64,000 nucleotides of DNA from Prorocentrum cordatum (taxonomy: Eukaryota; Sar; Dinophyceae; Prorocentrales; Prorocentraceae): contig CAUYUJ010009435.1 in the NCBI GenBank assembly GCA_963575745.1, positions 82,001-146,000 of the forward strand, in the 5' to 3' direction. Positions within the stretch are counted from its first letter, which is position 1; the number at the start of each line of letters is the position of its first letter. A program made the translations under genes and the position numbers. The notes beneath the pieces were generated by a model. It was not told the DNA's origin and searched no databases. It worked only from the letters and a program-made list of their open reading frames with translations. Below, one piece after another: positions 21,613 through 32,351 of the stretch.

Positions 21613-21824
21613 GACCCTTCGGGGGGGGCCCTACATGGCCCAAGGAAGAGCGCGAAACCCTAGCCCTAACCTCGGGGCCCGAGCGCACAGGTGGAAGGAA
21701 AACTGTTGCACCTTTTTTGGTGTTTTTTTTTTTCCGACATCACTGGCATAGGAGGGCCGCGGGATAAGATGGGAGGGGCGCCTGGGGCGTAGGGTTGCAG
21801 GGGAGCGAGCGTGAAATTGGGATT

Positions 21825-21950
21825 CAAAACGAGCCCTGGCGCTGCCCTCTTGAAGCCTTCCTGGGGCCCTCTTGGAACCCTCTTGGAGCCTCTCAAGGCC
21901 CTCTTGGGTGCCTTAAGAGGGCCCCACAACCAAGTGGAAAGCTCGTTTTG
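21825..21950. mobile_element. MITE-like element with CAAAACGAGC ends carrying CTTGG minisatellite
   Basis: CAAAACGAGC at 21,825-21,834 and GCTCGTTTTG at 21,941-21,950 form a perfect 10-bp inverted repeat. The interior consists of CCCTCTTGGA units. Inverted, rearranged halves of the same element lie at 22,420-22,610. Flanking bases (ATT/ATA) allow but do not prove a short target duplication. Confidence 0.55.
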
Positions 21951-22097
21951 ATAGAGCTGGTGATGTAGCGCTGGACACTGCAGGACACATATGTATATAG
22001 ACACACGCACAGATCTCACCATCGTCTCCATCCAGTTGGGGCCCACACGGGGCGCCCTGAGGCCATGCCATCTTGGGCCCCTCCAGGACCAGAAAAA

Positions 22098-22130
<33 letters not shown>

Positions 22131-22312
22131 TGTCATCATCGTCGCCATCATCACCATCATCATCATCATCAGCATCAGCATCGTCATCATCGTCATCATC
22201 GTCGTCATCATCATAATCGTCATCACCATCATAAGCATCATCGTCATCGTCGTCGTCCTTGTCTCCATCATCATCACCATCGTCGCCATCATCATCATCA
22301 TCATCATCATCG

Positions 22313-22356
<44 letters not shown>

Positions 22357-22410
22357 GTCATCAGTATCGTCATCATCTTCATAATCATCATCGTCATCAT
22401 CGTCATCAGG
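22098..22410 (+). repeat. CAT/CATCGT microsatellite
   Basis: About 310 bp of ATC/CAT triplets with CGT and CAC variants. It produces poly-His, poly-Ile, poly-Asp or poly-Met frames that should not be annotated as genes. Copy 2 (50,500-50,820) differs by several triplet indels and substitutions. Confidence 0.97.
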
Positions 22411-22414
22411 GGTC

Positions 22415-22610
22415 CAAAGGGCCACAAGAGGGCCCCAAGAGGCTTCAAGGGGGCTCCAAGAGGGCCCCAGGAAGGCTCCAAGAGGGCATCGCCAGGGCTC
22501 GTTTTGAAAGGCTTTCAAAACGAGCTGTTCCATTTGTCTTTGGGGCCCTCTTAAAGCACCCAAGAGGGCCCCAAGGCTCCAAGAGGGCTCCAAGAGGGCC
22601 CCAGGCCGAT
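22415..22610 (+). repeat. CCAAGAGGGCCC minisatellite with two inverted CAAAACGAGC element halves
   Basis: GCTCGTTTTG at 22,497-22,506 ends one half-element and CAAAACGAGC at 22,515-22,524 begins another. Both halves are reverse-complement matches to 21,825-21,950 over about 90 bp each. The array and the element at 21,825 therefore form an inverted repeat around the CAT microsatellite. Confidence 0.6.
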
Positions 22611-23002
22611 AAGGTTGGCGGGAAGCAGGGGCTCCCGGAGACACATGTGAGACATGCATTGCAAAGCTGGGGGGGCTCAGACAGCCACTACATCATTGAA
22701 TTTACTGGCAAAAGGGCAGCCCCGCCGTATGGGTGACAGAATTGTGCAGGGAGTGACAAGAAGGTGCGAACATGCGGAAACATTATCAGAAACACAAATA
22801 ACACCAACGAGCGACCGTTTTCATCATATGTTGTTGATGTTCGTCTTGTTTTGCAGCCTGCTGGAACTGTTCGTCGTGGGGTGGTGATTTTCGTCTTGGT
22901 TGGCAGATTTCGACCCCCATGCAATCACGCCGCCGTCTTGGATGCCAGACTGGGCCCCCAGGAATCACCATGTGCGCCCCCCCCACGACCAGACCGCCGC
23001 AC

Positions 23003-23127
23003 AACCTCGGAACACCTCGGAACACCTCGGAACACCTCGGAACACCTCGGAACACCTCGGAACATCGACCTCGGAACACCTCGGAACACCTCGGAACACC
23101 TCGGAACACCTCGGAACACCTCGGAAC
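23003..23127 (+). repeat. AACACCTCGG 10-bp minisatellite
   Basis: Five perfect units, an AACATCGACCTCGG interruption, then five more units. Copy 2 (51,416-51,530) has four units in the first block, a clean one-unit difference. Confidence 0.95.
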
Positions 23128-23823
23128 TTGGCCCCATCTGGCCCTCCAAGGGCCTCCCAGGGACTCCCTGTGCCTTCCCAGTGCCCCCATGGGCGAGGCC
23201 CCCCCTTCTGAGTCATTTTGTTGCGGTTTTGTGCGCTTTGGAGCAACACGAATCAAAAATTACCAAAACATGCCAAAAACAATGAAAACCAACCAACGTG
23301 GAGCGAGGTTGACGTTAGGCATGGGCGGGCTCCCGGTGAGATCAGCACGCCTGAGAGCTCTAAGGGCGAAGTTGGAATCACGCTGTAGGCGAACGCATCA
23401 GTGAGGGATACTCGCTGTGTCATGGGCTCGCCTCACCGCCAGTATGTCCGCGCGTGAGCCCCCAGAACTTGCTACTCTGAAGCGTGCTACTCGCCACCAA
23501 AGCCGCGGCAAGTCAAAAGATAGCAGAAGTGACAAAGCTTGCCTGCATTGCACACTGCAGCGACTGCGGCTGCAAGGCCGCAGAGTAGCTCAACAGCTCA
23601 AGCGAGGTCCGCTGGGGCCGCGGCAACATCCAGTTAAGTTCCAGACGCCCTCCTCTTACTCCTCCTTATCCTCACTCCTCCCCCTCCTCCCCCTCCTGGT
23701 TGCCCCACGCCCCATGCAGTATCCAACGCTGCGAATTGCCAGAGCACCCTGAGCACTTCATGGTCCCCAAGGCCCCCTAGGCGTGAGACTGCGAGGGGCC
23801 AGGGGGGGCTACTGCAACGGCCT

Positions 23824-24387
23824 TTAATCCGACGAACTACTATCGTCAGGGTCAGGGGGGTCTTCTGGCGCAGCAGGTGCAGCAGGTGCTGCAGCAGGTA
23901 CACCATCAGATTCCGCATCAATTGCGTCCCATTCATCCAGGGTCTCATGACTTGGAAGCCCGCTCCCCTCTTCTGGGAACGGGTAGCCACAATCAGGCCT
24001 GCCCACTTGTTGATGAGAAACAGCTGGAAAATCTTGGTGGGACCACCACCGCAATTGCCTGATAGCTATATCTTGTGAGCCTGCAATGCGCACGCCACGA
24101 CTCTTTCGACATGGTCGCCCATCTTTTGCATGCTCAGGGTCGTAACAAGTGCACTCGAATTCTGTAGTCATGCCGTTCTTACGTTTTGGCGTGAATTTGT
24201 ATTTGCCATACCACAAAGTATGCTCGTATGTGCGGCCATGAAACTTACGGTCCCCACCACCATCATCGGCAGCAGGTGCCGCGCCCCCACCCCCAGCCGC
24301 AGGCCCTGGCGGCCCCGGCGGCTCTGGACCAGCAGCAGCGCCATGGCCACCACCTCCAGGACCGCCGCCGCTGCCTCCCATTCCCAT
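23824..24387 (-). CDS. Gene B: small Cys/His-motif protein, 187 aa
   Basis: ATG at 24,387, TAA at 23,824. The first 46 residues are Gly/Pro/Ala-rich. The core (about 47-140) contains FHGRTYEHTLWYGKYKF and C79-x-C81-x4-H86-x6-C93, a possible single zinc site, then RWWSHQDFP. The tail is Ala/Pro and ends in an Asp/Ser-rich stretch. It may be complete, or the last exon of a longer gene, since no acceptor was needed to open the frame. I cannot name the family; a similar Cys/His patch next to aromatic residues is familiar from dinoflagellate multicopy proteins. Copy 2 differs by one residue (Val99 to Ala). Confidence 0.6.
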   Translation of the reverse strand: MGMGGSGGGPGGGGHGAAAGPEPPGPPGPAAGGGGAAPAADDGGGDRKFHGRTYEHTLWYGKYKFTPKRKNGMTTEFECTCYDPEHAKDGRPCRKSRGVRIAGSQDIAIRQLRWWSHQDFPAVSHQQVGRPDCGYPFPEEGSGLPSHETLDEWDAIDAESDGVPAAAPAAPAAPEDPPDPDDSSSSD

Positions 24388-25893
24388 CCTTTCGTGTCCG
24401 TTCCCGAACTAGTTCTCCTAGCGTCACTCTTACTCCTTATACTGTTATCAGTCTTTACACATGCAGAGAAGCAAGCTTACTTTTGATTGTGCAGTCCTGT
24501 TACTTCTACCATGGCGTGCTCACCGATCGGATCGTCATCGGATGTAGGAGGTTAGCCTGAGTAGGTTGCTATTGGGCTACATCAATGAGTTTGTCTATAT
24601 GTTGTCAGTGCAGCTTGCCTCAGCTCAGACTCAGCTTACCAGCGCTTTGATGTTGCCACGCGCAGCCCATCATGTATTCTACGAGTGCGCGCGTCGTCAA
24701 GGCTCTAAAATGCTTGGGGGGGGCGTGGACATAGGGATGGAGACTGGGAAGATTTGGGAGCATCGAAGCATATACACACGGTCCATGTAGCAATGCCTCC
24801 CAGGCCCTCCACCGCGCCTGCTGAGGAGCTGCTTGCAGCACTCGACGACGAGCTGGAGCTGGAGCTCGAGGAGGAGCCCGCGCCCTCCTGAGGGGAGGCA
24901 AGGGTATAAGGGGCCAGATTCAGATCACAGGTAGAGAGCGAGGTTACTGCAATCGCAAGAATAGCGATGGACTCATCCATAAGAAGAAGCATCAACATCA
25001 GAAACGTAAGCATTAAGGGCTCTGCGTGGATTTCTGAGGTCGGCGCTGGACTCCCTCAGGCGCGCGACGCGCGACCCAGGCGGCGCCTGGGACACCGCAA
25101 TGCAGAAGGGGGGTGCGTCGCCAACCTGAGATATTCGCGCGGGCCTCCAAAAGCTTACATTGAAACAAGCGGAATATCTGACCCTAGGTACCACCGCCAG
25201 AGAGCCCCAAGACAGTCCAAGAGGCGCCCAAGACAAGCCAAGAGGGCCCCAAGACGGCCCCATAAGGGGCCCCTGAGGGGGGCCACGAACCGACAAATCG
25301 AGCCTTCCGCCCCAAGAGAGCCCCAGGAAGCCACAAGAGGGCCCCAAGAGGCCCTCGGAAGCCCCCAAGAGACCCCCAAGAAGCCCCAAGAGACCCCCAA
25401 TAGCCCCAAAAGAGGCCCCAAAACGGCCCCCAAGAGGCTTCAACACTTGCGCCAAGAAGCCCCCAAGAGGCCTACCACGAGATCCCAACGAACACTCAAG
25501 AGGCCTCTGACCCACCACACAGGCAACGTGGCGGGATAGGCCAAAGGCCAGTAGATAACCCCCACGATCGCCGCACGCTCTCACTCCTTTTTGGGGTCGG
25601 CGGAACGGCGCAAGCCACTTGATATCTGACCCTAGGTACCGCCGCCGGAGCATGCGCATTTGCATTGCAAGTCTGACTTGTGTTTGCAAGTGTTGTTTGC
25701 CGATGCGTTGAGAGCACATGCAGTCGCGATGGCAATGTTTGAGTTGCAACCTCGCCCACTCCTACCTCCTACTTAGCTCTCCCTCCTCATCATAAACCTC
25801 CCTCCTCGCCCCAGCCCTCGCCCCCCTGTCTTCTTCGCCTCCTCTCCCCTGATCACCGCCCTTGAGGCGGCGCAAGCCACGGCGAAGGCCACG
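24388..25893. other. Intergenic region between genes B and C
   Basis: It contains a G-run near 24,716 (8 G in copy 1, 13 in copy 2), an acidic short frame on the plus strand at about 24,793-24,891, and the minisatellite block at 25,174-25,650. No convincing gene. Confidence 0.5.
25174..25650 (+). repeat. CCAAGAGGCCCC minisatellite bracketed by a 29-bp direct repeat
   Basis: ATATCTGACCCTAGGTACC plus CCGCC and GAG occur at 25,174-25,202 and again at 25,622-25,650 with two substitutions. The intervening 420 bp is mostly CCCAAGAGG-type units. The bracketing direct repeat suggests a larger composite repeat or an inserted unit. Copy 2: 53,582-54,058. Confidence 0.75.
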
Positions 25894-26598
25894 CTAGAGT
25901 CTGATTGTTGTGCAGGGATAACTTTCTTCCAGAGGGGTCCCTTTAGACCCACGCGCCTCGCTGCCGTTCTCCTCGCCCCCAGACTCCTCGCCCCCCTCGT
26001 TCTCCTCTTCGTCCTCGCCCTCCTCCTCGCTGCCCTCGCCGCCGTCAACCCGCTCGTCCTCAAAGGCATCGAGCGCTTTAGGCGCTTTGCGCTTTTTGCC
26101 GCGACTCCTGACTGGCTTCTCAGTGAAATCCCCAATCGAGGTAACGAAATCGAATGCCTTCCGATCGCCTGCAAACCTCTTTGTCAATGGTTTCCCCTCC
26201 ACAAGCTGCAAGTAATTGAGGTCTGTCAGCCCATGCTGGACTGGCCCCCCATCTCGTTCATCGCTCAAGAGCAAGGCGAGCAGGTAAGCATGAGATACGG
26301 TCTTGCGAGATTCTTGAACATAGAAGACCTTCGAGTCTGCGCCAGGCCGTGGGTCACCTCGGATGCGAAGCAAAAGAAACGGCAACGCCTGACTGCGAGA
26401 ACGGCAAGATCGGTCGTCCCCAACATTGCATCCAAACAATGGCCACTCTGGGATCGACCGACACTGCCGCCCTCGCCCATGGCGCTGCAGCTTCTTTTGA
26501 ACGCTCCCTGGCCAGGTAGCTTCTGTAGTTTCTGAGCTCCCACTTTTGTCAGCCTTGGTTCCCGCCCCTTTTGCCGTAAACATTGCCATAGCTCCCAC
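25894..26598 (-). CDS. Gene C, last exon with acidic C-terminus
   Basis: Frame closing with TAG at 25,894. The protein-like core reads SKVFYVQESRKTVSHAYLLALLL and onward to LNYLQLV, then a basic RGKKRKAPK patch and a strongly acidic tail (Glu/Gly/Asp). The upstream third of the frame overlaps, in another phase, the end of the 27,563 exon, so the splice junction lies somewhere in about 26,400-26,540. The FYV...SHAYLLALL motif resembles a recurrent element of large dinoflagellate protein families; function unknown. Confidence 0.6.
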   Translation of the reverse strand: MGAMAMFTAKGAGTKADKSGSSETTEATWPGSVQKKLQRHGRGRQCRSIPEWPLFGCNVGDDRSCRSRSQALPFLLLRIRGDPRPGADSKVFYVQESRKTVSHAYLLALLLSDERDGGPVQHGLTDLNYLQLVEGKPLTKRFAGDRKAFDFVTSIGDFTEKPVRSRGKKRKAPKALDAFEDERVDGGEGSEEEGEDEEENEGGEESGGEENGSEARGSKGTPLEESYPCTTIRL

Positions 26599-27563
26599 AC
26601 TGTTTTCCTGTCATGAGGCACGTCCCGGATGGAGAGCGCCTTGGCCCCTGGCCCTTGTAGCTGAAAACATTCGCGAAGCAACCGTTCACCCTTAATGGTA
26701 AACTGCCATGTGCTCCTAAAGCCGTCGGTGCTAAGATTATGGACGAGCTCCAGGCCGCTCAGCTTCCCTAACATGTCTAAGCTATCCTTGTTTTGATCGT
26801 CGTGAGCAAGGGTGAACGCGTCGGCGGACAATGCGCTAGCCCCTGCGGACACCAACTGTTCGAGCAAGCGCTTACAGCAACCTGTGTTCACGTCGAACCC
26901 GTACCCATCCAAGATGCACGTGGCCTTGGGCGGGCGGCTATACATAAGCAGCGACTGCAGTTGCAGGTACGTCAAGACACCAGCACTGAGCACAAAATGA
27001 TCCCCCACTCCTGCTCTTCCTCTGGCATGCTCGGCGTGAATGAGAAATGAGTCGTCCCTTGTCTCCGCGACGCGGTGGAAACCTATAACCAGGGAGTTCC
27101 CATCAAAGCGTTGTGCGTGGGCATGCCCTGGCTGTCGAGCAAGTGCAAAGTTGTCTGGGTTCTTCGCCGTCACCGTGAAAGCCAACATATTCTGCTGAAT
27201 CATTTCGCTGACGAGGTCCTGTGGGCCCGCGCTTGGGATGCCCATCACTGGCACCAAAGCGCTAACCTCGCCGTCGCCGTCGCCTTCACCCAGCAACGCT
27301 GGCATTGCATCGGCGTCAGCGCCCAGCAGCGCCGGCGCGGCATTGGACTGAAAGTCGAAATCTAAACCGAGCTGCTCAGATACTTGAAAATGGTTTATCA
27401 TGGGCTTGAACGCCTTTAACCAGGAACTCCCATTGGGGCCATCAGAGTGGTCGCCCCCTGAGGGGTCGTTGCCTTGAGCGGTCGGCATCACGAAAAACAT
27501 TTCGCTTTGGCCAGAGATTTCTAGCATGTACTCCATCGCATGCCTCTCCAAAACTGTCTCCAA
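26500..27563 (-). CDS. Gene C, internal exon
   Basis: Open frame of about 350 useful codons. It includes EYMLEISGQSEMFFVMP, an acidic LLGADADAMPALLGEGDGDG repeat-like stretch, FDGNSLVIGFHRVAETRDD, and SLDMLGKLSGLELVHNL. Composition is typical of a globular protein with a linker. The frame stays open to 26,265, but sequence after about 26,500 duplicates the next exon's bases in another phase, so I end it there. No family recognised. Confidence 0.6.
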
Positions 27564-27599
27564 CGATGTAGCCCCCCCATGGGCGGTTCATGCGGCTGT

Positions 27600-28438
27600 G
27601 GGGGCGGAAATACGGCTTGAGCAGAGTCCACGTCGCCAATCATGATCATGCCATCAACGATCACTGCTGGATTGAAGGTATGCTGCGTGGGGGCATCCCA
27701 CCTGTAAATCAGGTAAGTGAGGTCCTTACCATACTTGCCATTCAGAAGCCTCTTGTTGCCGTTGTGGGTTGACTGGAGTTCCTGAAATAGTGCGTGGTTA
27801 GACATGCCTAAGGATTCAACGCACATGATAGGAGTTTGACACTTTGAGAGTTGCGCCGCCAAGTCTCCAAGAAACTCACTATCTAGCTCGAGCTTCCGTT
27901 GAATCATTGGAAGGTGGTGCCTGAGGGCCACGTGCACAGGCCCATGTCGAGGCGCCCGTCGAATGCCCTTGCTGACGACCGCGTGCAATCCTTCGACCAA
28001 CCTTTCCACGACGCAAATGAATCGAAATTGAGACATGTAGTGAAGCAGCACTGGCAAACCCGCTGGGTCTTCACCAGACACAAAACGATTAAGTTCGTCT
28101 CGGCATTGGGTACCTGGCAAGCAAATGCGGAATACAAGCGCGTGCGCGTCGGCGCCCTCGCCCAGCGACTCGAACAACTGCAAAACCTTAGCGCCTACCT
28201 CGCGAGCAACGGCAAGATCGAAATGACCTAGACCGCACATCACAAGTGGGAGAGACTGCCAAGATGATGAAATCTTCATCATGACATACATGTGAAATGC
28301 AGATCTTCCACAGTGCAACTCCACACAGCAGCCAGAGGCTGCCTGGCGACAGCATGTGGCGAACCTTGGCCGACAGACCGACCGCCTCTCGTCATCCTGA
28401 CGCTGGGGCCGCGCGCTGTCCTCCCCACCACCGCCCAC
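27600..28438 (-). CDS. Gene C, internal exon
   Basis: The useful part runs from about MMKISSSWQSLPLVMCG to AVIVDGMIMIGDVDSAQA. It includes a FRFICVVERLVEGLHAVVSK helix followed by HGPVHVALRHHLPMIQRKL, which I recall as a layout common to a large uncharacterised dinoflagellate family (helix with a conserved His, then a ...SL..R.P... segment). An acceptor GAGGACAG lies near 28,436. Copy 2 has one substitution (Val to Ala in FICVVERL). Confidence 0.6.
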
Positions 28439-28566
28439 ATTGGACGCAACGACATCATGAATGTATTTCGGTTTTCACATGAGCGCGATACGTACATGAT
28501 ATCACATCTCTGTCGCGATTATTGCGTTACCCATGCACGCTTCACGCATCACTTAGCTCTGAACCG

Positions 28567-29347
28567 TCAACGCTTGGACGGCAACAGAAACATTCCAGAC
28601 GGGTCGGGCAATGGCGAAGCCAAAAGATCATACTGAATCGTCGCTTTGTCGCTAGGCGGTAACGCACGACACTCTCGCATCAGAAATTGAGCAATGCATG
28701 TGTCCCACAACTCGTTCAGAACGGCCATCAGCTCCCCTGCCGCCAAGTTTGGCGCTCTTCTCCCTGCCATGGGGCAGGTGCTCGCAGAGGCGCCTATCAG
28801 TTTCTGCCAATTCGCGAACGCTTCTTTCCGACTGTGGCATGGGCAGCCCTCAGACCAATGCATGAGATGGAGCAAGACTGTTAAAATCTCCATTGCCATG
28901 GCGCGGTATGCCCAAAAGAAATCAGACTTTATGATGTCGTTGATCTTCAAAACGTCCAATCTCCAAGCATCATGTTTTCCATGTTTGGACATTTGCTTGG
29001 TCGTGGGTACTTTTCCCTTGCAGTATGCCTTTAGATCCCAAAACTGCCTCAACTCTTCTTTTACTTGCCCCAGCTCGTAGCAGGCATTCGCAATGGTGCC
29101 CCACCTCTTCTCATGCACAGTTGACGTTACTACGTCCAGCACGTCGCGCCTGTGGTACGCAGGGGGGTCCTTGAAACACGTCTCCTTGATCCGTTCGCGG
29201 GCGCGGGGCTGCCGGACCATCCGAACAACAAGTTTCAAATTCGCAATGAAAGTTGTCCAATGGGGCATGGCCTGCTTAAGCTGGTCAATGGCGTTGTCGA
29301 AAATATGAAGCAAACCTATGGGCGATTTGAAGTTTCGAATCTCATCC
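28567..29347 (-). CDS. Gene C, internal exon with GCPCH and CPMAGRRAP motifs
   Basis: An acceptor AATGGCAG precedes GGATGAGATTCG at 29,347, giving RDEIRNFKSPIGLLHIFDNA at the start. The exon is helical and ends near LLPSK with a GTTGACGG donor candidate. It carries WSEGCPCHSRKEAF and, about 20 residues on, CPMAGRRAPNLAAGE. This Cys-Pro-Cys-His plus Cys-Pro arrangement suggests a metal site and is the most recognisable signature of the gene. I recall similar W..GC.CH...CP..G+RAP signatures in many dinoflagellate proteins, without a known activity. Confidence 0.65.
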
Positions 29348-29424
29348 CTGCCATTTTATCCCCATGCCTGCCCCCTATCCGACAGGGGGGCAGCGCCCAA
29401 CATCCCCATGGCAAAGAGAAAGGA

Positions 29425-29775
29425 AGTGGGCCCAGAGGGCTCTGAGAGGAAAAGGTTCCAAGAAGGTTGCGGGCCCAAGAAGGCCCCATGATGAGGGCCC
29501 GAGGAGGGGCCCAGGACAGCGTTGTGGGCGGTCACAATGGGGGGCCCTCATCCACCCCTTGGGTCGTTCCTGGGACCATATTGGGGTCGTCTTGGGACCC
29601 CCTCGATGCCCTTTGCAGGTTTATGTGATAGCTGAGGTGGCCCTGAGAAAGCCCTGGGAGGTCCCCAAGACGGATCCAAATTCCAAGTCACCGCTGTGGG
29701 TGGTGACCTTTTCTTGGGCCACTCTTGGGGGCCCTCTTGGGCTTGGGCCTTTCTTTTCTTGGGGCCCTCTTGGAG
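29425..29775 (+). repeat. Mixed CCAAGAGG / CTCTTGGGG minisatellite in an intron
   Basis: Units occur in both orientations (AAGAAGGCCCCATG near 29,475; GGGGGCCCTCTTGGGC near 29,730), interspersed with unique sequence. It lies between two gene C exons. Confidence 0.6.
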
Positions 29776-29997
29776 CAGGGGCGAAGGCGTGGCCGTAAGA
29801 GGCTGGGACATATTGGAGTCGCTCTCTCGCCAATGCCCGCCCATATCCTCCCCTGTAGACTCCCCCCTTGTGGGCTCCAGCCCCTGCAGGAGCCTACGCC
29901 GCGCGCTGCGCCATGAAGGAGCTGTTGGGGGCCCTGGTGGAGCCGCTGCTCAAGGCCCCAGGGTTTCGCGCGAGCGCAGCCTGTGGGGGGCAGATCA

Positions 29998-30300
29998 TTC
30001 TTGAAATTGCTGCCCTACTGGATATCGTTTGGACCCAGGGGAGCCTGGGCAGTTCAGGGACGAAGTCAGATCGACGACGTCAGCGTCGATTTCTCGTGAC
30101 GCCCCAGGGCCCTCCATGTATGGGGCAATCGAACTTGGACCCATTGGCTCCTCTGACATATCTGGAATTTCGATGCAATTCGGATCTGATTGGAAATCAA
30201 AGGCTGCATCTCCTGCGGCCTCCTCGGTCAAGTCGGCAGGGTCGGAGCACATCTGGAAGGCAGGCAAGTCCTCGCCCCCCGCCGCCCCCTTCTCGCATGC
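29998..30300 (-). CDS. Gene C, internal exon, acidic
   Basis: Frame EKGAAGGEDLPAFQMCSDP through PDMSEEPMGPSSIAPYM to VGQQFQE. It is rich in Asp/Glu/Ser/Pro, consistent with a disordered linker. It is preceded by GCATGCGAG and upstream CT-rich sequence. Boundaries approximate. Confidence 0.45.
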
Positions 30301-30469
30301 GCGCGTAGAGGAAAATGGAAGGAGGAGGGCGGCACAGGCATGGGCGGGTGAGGAGGGGGGCTGGAGAAAGGACGAACGAGCAAGGAGGGAGCATGGGAGG
30401 CGAGGATTGGCAGAGTAAGGAGCAGGAGGTACATGGATACATGCATAGATGGGTCGCGCATCGACCCTA

Positions 30470-30610
30470 AAGGCCCCGAGAGTGCCCAAGACGGCTCCAG
30501 GGCCCCCCAAGACGGCCCCCCTGGAGCTCGTTGGAGAGCCCTGACAGGGACCCCACGATGCGGCAGGGAAAATCCCAAGAGGACCCCAAGAGGGGCCCAA
30601 GAAGAGGGCG
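30470..30610 (+). repeat. Short CCCAAGACGG/CCCAAGAGG minisatellite in an intron
   Basis: About six units of the same family as 2580-2935. A nearby pair of GGTTCGTTGGGTGTA-like repeats sits at 30,620-30,735. Confidence 0.6.
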
Positions 30611-31097
30611 CCTTACGGCTCGTTGGGTGTATTTTTCTCTAAAGGGGGACCCCGAGAGGGGCCTGAGAAGAGGGCGAGTTACGGTTCGTTGGGTGTACGT
30701 TTTTTTTTGTTTTTGGAAAGGGGGTCATTGGGTGTATGGTTCTGCAAGTTGTTTAAACATTTATGCTGGCTGCGGCGCGCCCCCCATCCCCCACGCCAAG
30801 CTGTCTGGCCGAGGGCATGGGCAATAGGGCAGGGTCGCCTTGAAAATAATGGGAGAGGGAAAGGAGTGGAGCAAGGAGGGAGAAGGAAGGAAGGAAGGAG
30901 TTGAGGGGACCTCTCCCCAGCGCCCACGCCGAGTGCCTCCCGGAGGCCGCGGGGTCGAGCGAGCAGTGAGGGCCTGGAGCTGCAGGGTTGGCGGCGGGCC
31001 TGAGCTCTATCGCGCGCGCCGTTCCCTGCACTCACTCACTATCTATGCTACTCCCGCCCTCTCTCAACCCTCTTTCCATTTACACCGAACCTTTGTA

Positions 31098-31205
31098 GCA
31101 ATTACGTATATATATACATATATACAGATGTGCAAGTATACGTGCATATGTATTCATGTATCGTTATCTCTCTCTCTCTACCTCTCTCACTATATATGTA
31201 TACAC
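31098..31205 (+). repeat. TA/CATATA and CT microsatellite
   Basis: GTATATATATACATATATACA followed by CTCTCTCTCT and further TATATGTATACA. It is an AT-rich island in an otherwise GC-rich intron. Confidence 0.8.
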
Positions 31206-31284
31206 CCCCCCATCCGTGTCCATCTCCATATGCATGCGCATGCGGCTAGGGCATGCCCCCCACCCCCCTCGACCCGACCCCACC

Positions 31285-31890
31285 CTCTGAATTGAAGTCG
31301 CTCGTTCGAGCCCAATTGAAGAACGCGCTGATCTTGAAAGGCTTGGCAGTCGCGAGGTAGTGCTCGTCGCCGAAATCGGTAGTAAAGGAAACAGTGCTGT
31401 TCAAGGTCTGGACGCAGCGCCCCCACCCGCACTCCAGGAAATGTTGATGTAGAAGGCAATGCATCTTGTGTTTGACTCCAGACCCTGCCGAACCCAAACC
31501 ACAAGGTGTGCAAACGCTGTACGCCATTTTGCTCTTCACAAACGAATCGGCCTCGGCAAGCTTGGCGTTCAGATCCTGATTTTCGCCTGGGTCATTGGAC
31601 GTTCCACTATTGTTCTGTGCAATAAATGTCGTGTGATTGTACAGTTGCAGCATGTCTGATTGCGTGACTTTGCACACCCATGTGTTGAGCATGTTTTGTT
31701 TCCCCACTGGGCTGCTATCGCAACTTTGGTATACAGAAACTCTGTTGCCTGCTAGGATGCGTTCGTTTTCCTTGCGCATGTACATCAGGAAACCTACGTC
31801 CAAAGTAAGCTTGTGCCGCTTCAGAGTAGTTGCTGATGGCACTAGGTCCTGCTGGGCACCCCAAGCGACATGGGCTATCTGATTGTGGGC
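31285..31890 (-). CDS. Gene C, internal exon with Cys/His-rich segment
   Basis: After a strongly pyrimidine-rich intron end (CCCCCCTCTTCCCCCCAAAG), the frame reads HNQIAHVAWGAQQDLVPS and continues for about 200 residues. It ends near SAFFNWARTSDFNSEGG. Toward its end are VCTPCGLG, KHKMHCLLHQHFLECGWGRC, an arrangement of four or five Cys and three His that could bind metal. No family named. Confidence 0.6.
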
Positions 31891-32033
31891 TTTGGGGGGA
31901 AGAGGGGGGAGGGGAAGGGAGGGGGAGGCTGGGAGCTGGGAGAGAGGAGCAGGGATGGAGAAAGAGGAGGGATGAGGCATGATGGAAGAAGTGGGGCGCG
32001 GGATGCACGGAAAAACATCCAGAAACAAGTTTT

Positions 32034-32336
32034 CTAGGTCCAACGGTCCTTGTTCAGGATTTGTCTGACAAGAGTTTCGGCGATCGTCGAGGGGGCACTT
32101 AACCTGATGGCGTGCATGATCGTGTCTTTGAGCTTCCCAAAGTTATCTGCTGTCGATGCCATCAGCAATGCACGCAGCAAGTATGGAACATCGTAACCCC
32201 ATTGCCTGTATAAGAAAACTTCGTTCGAACGGGAACTCAAGCTTGAAGCCATGGATCGTGCCCAATCTACGCAATGGCCCCACTCCTCTACCTCATCTGG
32301 CCTCATATCAGAGACGCGCGAAGCCGCCCCACACAC
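32034..32336 (-). CDS. Gene C, internal exon
   Basis: Frame containing VEEWGHCVDWARSMASSL, FLYRQWGYDVPYLLRALLMA and TIAETLVRQILNKD. It is helical and globular-looking, and ends near a GTTGGACC donor candidate at about 32,045. The intron to the next exon is about 150 bp and almost all pyrimidine on the coding strand. Confidence 0.6.
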   Translation of the reverse strand: MCGAASRVSDMRPDEVEEWGHCVDWARSMASSLSSRSNEVFLYRQWGYDVPYLLRALLMASTADNFGKLKDTIMHAIRLSAPSTIAETLVRQILNKDRWT

Positions 32337-32351
32337 AGTGTCCGCAACTTT

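Noticed and set aside
21666-22736. Poly-Asp, poly-Met, poly-His and poly-Ile frames
   Set aside because: They are the CAT microsatellite read in different frames; repeat number differs between the two copies.
22900-23211. Periodic TSEHLGTPRN peptide; also considered as a CRISPR-like array
   Set aside because: The unit is a perfect 10-bp tandem repeat with no spacers; the genome is eukaryotic.
24793-24891. Acidic 32-codon plus-strand frame
   Set aside because: Too short and low in complexity (Glu/Leu/Asp); it extends upstream only in copy 2 because of a longer G-run. No other support.
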